This document shows positions 25,606 to 32,713 of a stretch of DNA of 64,000 nucleotides, piece by piece. A program made the translations under genes and the position numbers. The notes under the pieces were generated by a model, which saw only the letters and a list, made by a program, of their open reading frames with translations, was not told where the DNA came from and made no database searches. Positions within the stretch are counted from its first letter, which is position 1. The number at the start of each line of letters is the position of its first letter. This stretch comes from G963663525 sp963663525 (GTDB taxonomy: Bacteria; Myxococcota_A; SURF-8; G963663525): NCBI GenBank assembly GCA_963663525.2, contig CAXXHC010000004.1:62001-126000 (forward strand), given 5' to 3'.

Positions 25606-25626
25606 CCCCGAGCCGAAGGCGAGGGG
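25606..25626 (+). repeat. hairpin downstream of VR2
   Basis: CCCC and GGGG pair, then a tandem GA/GA mismatch, then GCC and GGC closing a GAA loop. It has the same position, loop and overall length as the VR1 hairpin but a different stem, which suggests the shape is conserved rather than the sequence. Confidence 0.6.
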
Positions 25627-26135
25627 TCGAGCATAAAATGCGTAGGTGGATATGGGATTGCGAACATTGCGTGTTTCGCGCGAGCCATAACCAGTGGGAC
25701 GATCACACCCACCCCGGCGGCGGCTGGTAGGCGGTTGGCAACAATCGTTCGAACGTGGCCGTCGGGGACTTTTTACCTCCCAAAAACCATTGAAACCATT
25801 TCGATGTACGACTGCCACCACCGTTTAGGACCCGAACTCTCGAAGATACGAAAAATTTGCGCCTGTGCAACCTGTTAAAATCATTGTGAAAAAGCAAGAG
25901 ACCGGAAAAGGCATATCTAAGGACCGGTCCTTTGCTTTTGGAGACAGAGACGAAAAAATGGTGAAAATGTCGTAAAAATGAGCGAAATGGGTGGAAAAGA
26001 AATCCTTAGCTTGAAGTTGCCAAGAAAGCATTCGAAACCAGAAAACCCTTACAGATTCAGCACTTATAGGCGAGAATCCCACAAACGATAACCGGCCCGG
26101 TGATTGCTCACAGAGCCGGTTACATCGTTGTAGAT
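25627..26135. other. intergenic region between the DGR and tRNA-Ala
   Basis: No gene is supported here. The stretch contains the hairpin at 25892-25937 and an imperfect 6-bp stem (ACCGGC/GCCGGT) near 26093-26120, which could be processing or termination signals for the leftward tRNA. ORFs across it read the tRNA and are not proteins. Confidence 0.5.
25892..25937 (-). terminator. Rho-independent terminator, probably for tRNA-Ala
   Basis: A 14-bp stem (AAGCAAGAGACCGG with CCGGTCCTTTGCTT, one mismatch and one GU pair) with an 18-nt loop. On the minus strand it is followed by TTTTTCAC, and on the plus strand by TTTTGG, so it may work in both directions. Confidence 0.55.
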
Positions 26136-26211
26136 TGGTGGAGGCGATGGGACTCGAACCCACGACTTCCGCGTTGCGAACGCGGCGCTCTACCAGCTGA
26201 GCCACGCCCCC
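26136..26211 (-). tRNA. tRNA-Ala (anticodon CGC)
   Basis: The reverse strand folds into a full cloverleaf of 76 nt including the encoded CCA. The anticodon stem CCGCG-loop-CGCGG carries anticodon CGC (codon GCG, Ala). The acceptor stem has the G3-U70 pair, the identity element for alanine. The T-loop TTCGAGTCC is standard. tRNA genes are common integration targets, but no att repeat was found here. Confidence 0.95.
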
Positions 26212-26334
26212 ATACGGGGTAAAATGCAGAAACACATTTAAATGGGTTCGGCAAAAAAAGCAAGCATTTCCGCAAAGGTTTCATGAAAAAGATGCCGCCT
26301 CAAACGTCGAAGCGCGATGAAACTGCAATCAGTG

Positions 26335-26355
26335 ACCACCGGCATAGCCGGTGGT
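26335..26355. repeat. perfect hairpin beside the IS1182-type remnant
   Basis: ACCACCGGC, loop ATA, GCCGGTGGT: a 9-bp perfect stem just outside the end of the disrupted transposase reading frame. It may be part of the IS end, or a terminator-like structure protecting the element. Confidence 0.45.
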
Positions 26356-26356
26356 A

Positions 26357-27887
26357 TCAGGCAATTGACACCCCCCATCTTTTCCGGCGGTTTTTATTTT
26401 TTTCGATATCTATTAGGCTCCGATGCAAACGGGAGCGTGATTTTCCAATCGAAACGCGAAAACCGAGTCGACGCCGATTCTTTGCCTTTTTCGCATCGTA
26501 CTGGTGTTTTTTCGACGGTTTTTTTCCGTAAAAAGCCACAAAAAAAACCGCCAACACGATCTTTTTCATGTTCTGACACGCCGCAGACAACAAACACTGT
26601 TCATTGACACGATCCAACCCACGCATCCGAGCATAGCGCTGCCCATGCAGCTCCTTCGCATCCGCAAAGCTACGCTCCACCGTCTCTTTCCGATGGGCGT
26701 ACACCTCTTTTCCCCAGTTCGTAAGGCGACGCTCCCGCACCCGATCACGCGCATCCTCCCAGACATGTCGCGTCACGATCTTTACGTGATTCCGAGAGCG
26801 CGTACAGGAGGCCAACAAGGGACAATCCACGCACCTGCGACCATCTGAAACATTACTCCCGATATCCCTCTCGATTCGTCGTTCGATACTTCAGCTTCTG
26901 CCCTTGAGGACACACATACGCATCCCACGAAGCATCGTAAAGAAACCGACTCTTGTGCAGATATTCCTTTTTGTGCGACGGACGGCCATAGGCCATCACG
27001 CCCGCTATCCCACGCGCTTCCAGGCTATGACACAACGGTGCGGTGAAATATCCCGCGTCCAATCCAACAGCCTCCACCTCGAAATCGAAACGCCGACAGA
27101 TGTGATCCAGCCTCTCCAGGTACGGCGTGCTGTCGTGCACGTTGCCCGGCGTCACGAAGCTGTCCACGATGATATTCGCCTTGTCGTCCACCGTCCGATG
27201 GTCCAGGTAGAAAAAGCCCTGCGGCTTGCCCTTTCGCGCCAGAAACCCGCTGTCCAGGTCCGTACGGCTTCGCTTGACCGTCTTGACCTCCGTCACATTT
27301 TCTTTCGGCGCAAGCGGCTTCTTCCCGTGGTCTTCGCGATCCGCGTTCACCGCCGACTCCAACTCGTCCAGGTACGCCGCTCGCGATTTCTCCACCTCGA
27401 TTTTGATCGCCTTGTGGCGATTGGCGTTGGCCTTGACGTGCGTCGAATCCGTGTACAGCACTTTGCCCGACACCAGATTGCACCCGACGGCCTGCAGCAC
27501 GATGTCGTCGAAGATCTCCCGGTAGATCTCGGGATGCTCGTTGAAACGCCGACGGCGCTTCTGGGAAAACGTCGAGACGTCGGGCACCTTGTCGGTCAGG
27601 TCCAACCCCAGAAACCAGCGGTAGGCCACGTTGACCTCCACTTCCTGCGCCAGCCGCCGTTCGCTACGAATACCGAACAGATAGCCGATGAAAAGCATCT
27701 TGAACAGGAGTTCGGGAGCGATCGCCGGACGACCGTTATCCGCGCAGTACAAAGGCTCGACACGCTCGCGGATGAAGGAAAAATCGATGGCGGCGTCGAT
27801 CTTGCGCAACAAATGATCGCGAGGAACCAACGAATCGATCGCAACCATCTCCCACTTCGTTTGTAAGCTTTGTTTCTTTTTTAGCAT
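26357..27887 (-). pseudogene. IS1182-family transposase, frameshifted
   Basis: A leftward DDE transposase starts at 27887 and reads 344 codons: PRDHLLRKIDAAIDFSFIRE, GKVLYTDSTHVKANANRHKA and DAGYFTAPLCHSLEARGIAG. The frame stops at about 26853. The rest of the protein continues in another frame (DCPLLASCTRSRNH, ETVERSFADAKELHGQRYAR) to 26357. One missing base between GAGTA and AATGTTTCA (near 26852) would restore the reading, so this is a decayed copy rather than two genes. Two stem-loops flank the 5' side (27901-27930 and 27946-27962). Terminal inverted repeats could not be fixed. Confidence 0.8.
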
Positions 27888-27900
27888 ACATTCAGAATAG

Positions 27901-27962
27901 CAAAGTCCCCGCTTAAAAGCGAGGACTTTGTCAGCAAGCTGGGAAGGCCCCTAAAAGGGGCC
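27901..27962. repeat. two stem-loops upstream of the IS1182-type transposase
   Basis: CAAAGTCC pairs with GGACTTTG (27901-27930, inner CGCTT/AAGCG), and GGCCCCT pairs with AGGGGCC (27946-27962). They may be the right end of the IS or its anti-read-through hairpins. The region from 27963 to 28130 contains no gene I can support. Confidence 0.45.
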
Positions 27963-28224
27963 GTTATTCGAAGTTGAACTCTCCCTGCTCTTCTTGTTTC
28001 TGACGTTTTTCCTGGTGCCAGATATAGTCTGAATTCACTACTGTTCGGTTATTGATTTTTAAAAACCAGAAAAGTATAGAAAATACAGTTAGATAAGGGC
28101 GATAACAAGGCGAATCGATTTGAAATTTATCCCGACTTCCGCACGTACAGAAAAATGACACTCTAACCTACTGAAATCACTTGTTTGGATTTCAAATTTG
28201 GGTGTCCCGGTGGTAAAATGAGGC

Positions 28225-29763
28225 ATGTTTGTTCGTCGGAAGCGCAATCAAAGCGGCACCATCAGCGTCCAGGTCATCGACAAGACGAGGGGGTATCGGA
28301 TGGGTTCCACCAGCGATCCCGAAGAGATTGAACGCCTCGTGGCGCTTGGACACGCCTTCATTGCGCGTCAATCCGGTCAGTACCAATTGTTTCCGAAAGA
28401 CGAGACGCGCAACGCAGCGGTACTCGACTTCGTTCATCGCGTACGAAACAGCCAGATTCGAACCGTGGGGCCCGAACGGATCTTTGGGGCATTGTTCGAT
28501 CGCCTCGGCTTTGATGCCGTCCCGGAGCAACTGTTTCGCGACATTGTGATCGCACGCCTGGCCTATCCGACCAGCAAACTCAAGACCGTCGATTACCTGT
28601 ACCGCTACCAGGGCAAGCGAATCTCGGTGGATCGCATCTATCGCTTTCTGGACAAGCTGGCCGACCGATACAAGGAACAGGTCGAGCAAATCGCTTACGA
28701 CTACTCCCGATCCGTTCTCGAAACCATTTCCGTCGTTTTCTACGACATGACCACACTCTACTTTGAGGCCGAAGACGAAGACGACCTGCGCAGAGTCGGG
28801 TTTTCCAAGGATGGCAAGTTTCAGCATCCGCAGATCATGCTCGGCTTGTTGATCGGCGAGAAAGGCTTTCCCATCGGCTACGATATTTTCGAAGGCAATA
28901 CGTTCGAGGGCCACACTCTGCTGCCGGTTCTCGATGCCATCGGGGCCAGGTATCGTCTGGGCAAACCGGTCGTCGTGGCGGATGCGACGATGTTATCGGC
29001 AAAGAACCTCAAATGCCTCGATGAGGCAAACTATCCTTTCATCGTGGGGGCGCGATTACGCAACGAATCGGAGGCCATACAGGCGGAGATTTTGAAAAAG
29101 AGCGCGGGACTGATAAACGGAGCAAGCCTCGTGATCGACAAGGGCAACGGTCATCGGTTGATCGTATCTTACTCCGACAAGCGGGCGGCCAAGGATGCCT
29201 ACAATCGCGAGAAAGGACTCAAAAAGCTCAGAGGCAAAATCGGATCGGGCAGGTTGACGAAACAACAGATCAATCAACGTGGTTACAACAAATTTCTCCG
29301 CCTTGTGGGTGATGTGAAGATCGACATCGACGAGACGAAAGTGGAGCAGGCCTCCCGTTGGGACGGCCTGAAGGGCTATCTGACCAGCACGGCTCACTCG
29401 GCATCCAAGGTCATCGACAATTATCGGCAATTGTGGCGTGTCGAAAAGGCGTTTCGGATTTCCAAAACGGACTTGCGCATCCGACCGATCTATCATTACC
29501 GTCCACGACGCATCCAGGCTCATGTCTGTGTGGCCTTTGTCGCGTACACGCTTTACAAAGAACTGGAACGCCTGCTGGAAGCAAGTGAATCGCAAATCAG
29601 CGTACAACGAGCCGTGGAACTGACCCATACGATGTATGAGATGATCGTAGAATTACCCGATGATCCCAGCCCTCGACACATCCTGCTCGGTATGGATCCG
29701 CATCAACAGGAACTTCATAACCTACTTCATTCTTGTCCAAAACAAGAATTTGTGATGAGTTGA
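28225..29763 (+). CDS. IS1634-family transposase, C-terminus altered by an insertion
   Basis: This 512-residue DDE transposase has DMTTLYFEAEDEDDLRRVGF and VVADATMLSAKNLKCLDEAN. Residues 1-502 equal the copy-2 transposase by eye. The last ten residues (SCPKQEFVMS) come from the inserted IS4-type element and replace the native stop, which in copy 2 falls right after HNLLH. Only the tail is changed, so activity may remain. The native element needs its right end, which is now 2.9 kb away. Confidence 0.9.
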   Translation: MFVRRKRNQSGTISVQVIDKTRGYRMGSTSDPEEIERLVALGHAFIARQSGQYQLFPKDETRNAAVLDFVHRVRNSQIRTVGPERIFGALFDRLGFDAVPEQLFRDIVIARLAYPTSKLKTVDYLYRYQGKRISVDRIYRFLDKLADRYKEQVEQIAYDYSRSVLETISVVFYDMTTLYFEAEDEDDLRRVGFSKDGKFQHPQIMLGLLIGEKGFPIGYDIFEGNTFEGHTLLPVLDAIGARYRLGKPVVVADATMLSAKNLKCLDEANYPFIVGARLRNESEAIQAEILKKSAGLINGASLVIDKGNGHRLIVSYSDKRAAKDAYNREKGLKKLRGKIGSGRLTKQQINQRGYNKFLRLVGDVKIDIDETKVEQASRWDGLKGYLTSTAHSASKVIDNYRQLWRVEKAFRISKTDLRIRPIYHYRPRRIQAHVCVAFVAYTLYKELERLLEASESQISVQRAVELTHTMYEMIVELPDDPSPRHILLGMDPHQQELHNLLHSCPKQEFVMS

Positions 29764-29768
29764 AAATT

Positions 29769-31280
29769 GGCTCTTCGCTGTTTAGTGTGGGTAACGGCAG
29801 CTTATGCATCGGCTTCGCCGATCCGGGGACCCGTCCCCGCACCCCTGGGATTTATCGCTTTGAAGTCCAAACCTGGTTGTTGTAATAAGGGATAAAGAGA
29901 AAAGGAGAGGTTTCCCCCTCCTTTCCAGGTTCGGACCTTCGACGGCGCTCGGGTCGCGTCCCCGCGTTGCCTTATCCTCCGCCGAAGTTCTGCCAGTGTA
30001 ACCTTTGCACACTGAAGGAGCAAGAGATGGACGAGCGCGGACTTTTCACGATGGCTCTTGGATTGACCCCTCCCTGGGAGGTGGTGGATATTGACTTTGA
30101 CGCCGAGCGCCACCGGTTGGATCTGTACCTGGATTTTCCCGCCGGGAGCCGGTTTGCGTGCCCGCAATGCGAGGTGGCTTGCGGGGTTCACGATACGAAC
30201 GAGAGGAGTTGGCGACATCTGAACTTTTTTCAGCACGAGGCGTATCTTCACGCACGCCTACCCCGGATCAAATGCCCTGAACACGGAGTAAAAACGGTGG
30301 AGGTACCTTGGGCGCGTCCTGGTGCGGGGTTCACGCTGCTTTTTGAGGCGCTGGTACTGCTTATGGCCAGAAAGGGCATGACGCCCAAGGGGATCGGCGA
30401 AATACTTGGTGAGCACGACACGCGGATCTGGCGGGTGCTGGAATACTATGTGGACTCGAGTCTGGCGAAGCAGGACTGGTCCGAGGTCGAAGCGGTGGGC
30501 GTGGATGAAACCAGCCGTTCCCGTGGGCACGACTACGTGACGGTGTTCGTGGACATGGACGAGGCGAAGGTTCTGCACGTGGAGCCCGGCAAAGACCACC
30601 GGACGGTGGCGGGCTTCGAGGCTGAGCTTCACGCTCACGGCGGTAAACCCGAACAGGTGAAAGAGTTCAGCATGGACATGTCAGCGGCGTTCATCAAGGG
30701 GGTTGGGAAACAGTTTCCCGATGCGGCGATGACCTTCGACCGCTTCCACGTGATGAAGCTTGTCAACAAGGCCGTGGACGAGGTGCGGCGTGAGGAGCGC
30801 CAAGACAGGACTGAGTTGGAAAAGACGAGATGGGTCTGGTTGAAAAACGAGCAAAACCTTACGGACAAAGAGCGAGAGAAGTTCGATGAGTTGAAAGACA
30901 GCACGCTGAAAACGGCCAGGGGCTATCGGCTCAAAGAGACGCTTCAGTCGGTATATGCCGACTACGCAGGCCATCCAGATGACGGTGAGAAGCAGTTGCA
31001 GTACTGGTATTTCTGGGCCACGCACAGCCAACTGCCGCCGATGATCAAGGTAGCCAAAACGATCAAGACCCACTGGGATGGGGTATTGCGGTGGTTTCAG
31101 TCAGGTTTGACACAAGGGCTGGTGGAAGGCATCAACGGTATAATTCAGGCGGCCAAGCGCAAGGCCAGAGGGTTCAGGTCGTTTAGGAAGCTTCGAACCA
31201 TGATCTTCCTCGTCGCTGGAAAGCTAGACTTCGACCTGCCGCAGATGAAACTGCTTACCCACAGTAAATAGCGAGGAGGC
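29769..31280 (+). mobile_element. ISL3-family element inserted in the leader of the IS4-type element
   Basis: The two ends match over 26 bp with 22 identities, starting GGCTCTTCGCTG on the left and GCCTCCTCGCTA on the right (complement). They are flanked by an exact 8-bp duplication TGAAAATT (29761-29768 and 31281-31288), the expected ISL3 size. The element is 1512 bp and is the youngest layer of the nest. Confidence 0.9.
30027..31271 (+). CDS. ISL3-family transposase
   Basis: This 414-residue protein starts at ATG 30027, with AAGGAG upstream. The N-terminal zinc-binding part (CPQCEVACGV, CPEHGVKTVEV) precedes a DDE domain: DETSRSRGHDYVTVFVDM, DMSAAFIKGV, FDRFHVMKLVNKAVDEVR and LVEGINGIIQAAKRKARG. 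All standard ISL3 blocks are present and uninterrupted, and the element has intact ends and target duplication, so it is probably functional. Confidence 0.9.
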   Translation: MDERGLFTMALGLTPPWEVVDIDFDAERHRLDLYLDFPAGSRFACPQCEVACGVHDTNERSWRHLNFFQHEAYLHARLPRIKCPEHGVKTVEVPWARPGAGFTLLFEALVLLMARKGMTPKGIGEILGEHDTRIWRVLEYYVDSSLAKQDWSEVEAVGVDETSRSRGHDYVTVFVDMDEAKVLHVEPGKDHRTVAGFEAELHAHGGKPEQVKEFSMDMSAAFIKGVGKQFPDAAMTFDRFHVMKLVNKAVDEVRREERQDRTELEKTRWVWLKNEQNLTDKEREKFDELKDSTLKTARGYRLKETLQSVYADYAGHPDDGEKQLQYWYFWATHSQLPPMIKVAKTIKTHWDGVLRWFQSGLTQGLVEGINGIIQAAKRKARGFRSFRKLRTMIFLVAGKLDFDLPQMKLLTHSK

Positions 31281-31360
31281 TGAAAATTGTCCTTTCCGTG
31301 GATCGTGTAGAATCGGATTGAACAAAAACGATTTACCCTCCCCGCGGAAAGGACTCGACG

Positions 31361-32572
31361 ATGGTACGTGTAGCCAGCCTTTTCAGTCAACTGCTTTCTC
31401 ATTTTCCCCGCAACGATTTTCAGCTTCTGGTTTCCAACCATAACGCCGAATTCCGATCCAAAGGCTTCAGTTGCTGGTCGCAGTTCGTGGCCATGCTGTT
31501 TTGTCAAATGGCCCATGCAGACAGCCTGCGCGAGATTTCCAACGGCCTCAAATGCTGTCTGGGCAAACTCCGGCACCTGGGATTGACCAAGGCACCACCG
31601 CGTTCCACCCTGTCCTATGCCAATGCCCATCGACCCGCCGAGCTCTTCCGCGACCTGTTCTACAAAAGCTACGAACGCTTCCAGGCCCACGGCGGACTGG
31701 GACATCGAAAAGCCAAATTCCGCTTCAAAAACAAGCTGTTGTCGCTGGATGCCACCACCATTTCCCTGTGCCTCAAGCTGTTCGACTGGGCGTCCTATCG
31801 ACGCGCCAAAGGCGGCGTCAAGGTCCACACGCTGCTCGACCACGACACGTACATGCCCGTCTTCGTGCAGATCACCCCGGCCAGACTCCACGACGTCCGC
31901 ATCGCCCAGACGCTCGAACTCAATCCCGGCTCCATCGTCGCCATGGACATGGCCTATATCGACTTCGATCTCTTCGCACGCTGGAGCGAAAAGGGCATTT
32001 TCTTCGTCACGCGGCAAAAGAAGAACGCCGCGTACGAGGTCGTCGAGACACGGCCCCTGCCGAAGCACCGCAACATTCTCTCGGACGAGATCGTCCGCTT
32101 CACCGGAACGCTCACGAAGAAAAAATGCCCGCACCTTTTGCGGCGGATCGTGGTTCGGGATCGTGAACGCGACCGGGACATCGTGCTGTTGACCAATCAC
32201 CTCGACTTCGGTTCCACCACGATTTCGGCCATTTACAAGGATCGGTGGGAAATCGAACTCTTTTTCAAAGCCTTGAAACAGAACCTCAAAGTCAAAACGT
32301 TCGTCGGAACCAGCGAAAACGCCTTGGAGATACAGATTTGGACAGCCTTGATCGCGTTGCTGGTTATCAAATGGCTGTACCATCTCTCCAAGGCAGGATG
32401 GTCCCTTTCGGTCCTGGCGTCCATGCTGCGGATGAATCTCTTTACCTACCGCAATCTGATCGCCTGGCTTCACGATCCGTGGAACGTGGAACCGGTCGTG
32501 CCCCTACCGGAACAACTCGACCTGCCTCTACGGCTTTTCGGACAGCCGAAACCCGTCCAAAACACAACCTGA
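31361..32572 (+). CDS. IS4-family transposase with DUF4372 N-terminal domain
   Basis: This 403-residue protein opens with a DUF4372 domain (VASLFSQLLSHFPRNDFQLL, FSCWSQFVAMLFCQMAHADS). The DDE core follows: LLSLDATTISLCLKLFDWA, VAMDMAYIDFDLFARWSEKG, and the YREK-like YKDRWEIELFFKALKQNLK. Start, length and motifs look normal. The promoter region was split by the ISL3 insertion: the ISL3 target duplication ends at 31288, 72 bp before ATG. Confidence 0.9.
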   Translation: MVRVASLFSQLLSHFPRNDFQLLVSNHNAEFRSKGFSCWSQFVAMLFCQMAHADSLREISNGLKCCLGKLRHLGLTKAPPRSTLSYANAHRPAELFRDLFYKSYERFQAHGGLGHRKAKFRFKNKLLSLDATTISLCLKLFDWASYRRAKGGVKVHTLLDHDTYMPVFVQITPARLHDVRIAQTLELNPGSIVAMDMAYIDFDLFARWSEKGIFFVTRQKKNAAYEVVETRPLPKHRNILSDEIVRFTGTLTKKKCPHLLRRIVVRDRERDRDIVLLTNHLDFGSTTISAIYKDRWEIELFFKALKQNLKVKTFVGTSENALEIQIWTALIALLVIKWLYHLSKAGWSLSVLASMLRMNLFTYRNLIAWLHDPWNVEPVVPLPEQLDLPLRLFGQPKPVQNTT

Positions 32573-32713
32573 ACCCGAAAAAAGCGGGTTTAGACGAAAT
32601 TGTTCAATGATTTTAAAAGGGGGAATTCGCAGACACCGTTGTTTTGGACAGCAGTGAACCTACTTCACTGATTCAGGGCGTCCCAGTGCGGAAGTCAGGA
32701 AAGTGGTTTGATT

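Larger units (their letters stand above)
29728..32656 (+). mobile_element. IS4-family (DUF4372-type) element inserted in IS1634 copy 1
   Basis: Ends match over 18 bp with 15 identities (core TGTCCAAAACAA). A 9-bp duplication AACCTACTT flanks it (29719-29727 and 32657-32665), with two further bases ambiguous. Without the ISL3 element inside it the IS is about 1409 bp, a normal IS4 length. It broke the IS1634 copy right before the transposase stop. Confidence 0.8.
28131..32699 (+). mobile_element. IS1634-family element, copy 1, interrupted by nested ISs
   Basis: The left end CCCGACTTCCGCAC and the right end (complement CCTGACTTCCGCAC) are 14-bp inverted repeats with one mismatch. The right end is displaced to 32657-32699 because an IS4-type element sits between. 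Compared with copy 2 at 45401-47031, the first 1.6 kb look identical by eye and the right end carries two differences. No flanking target duplication is obvious. Confidence 0.85.

Noticed and set aside
25825..26235. 136-codon leftward frame across tRNA-Ala
   Set aside because: Its sequence (GGVAQLVERRVRNAEVVGSS) is the translation of a tRNA, a well-known artefact.
27964..28161. 65-codon leftward frame at the left edge of IS1634 copy 1
   Set aside because: It begins inside the IS and its tail has no recognised family, so it is not supported as a gene.
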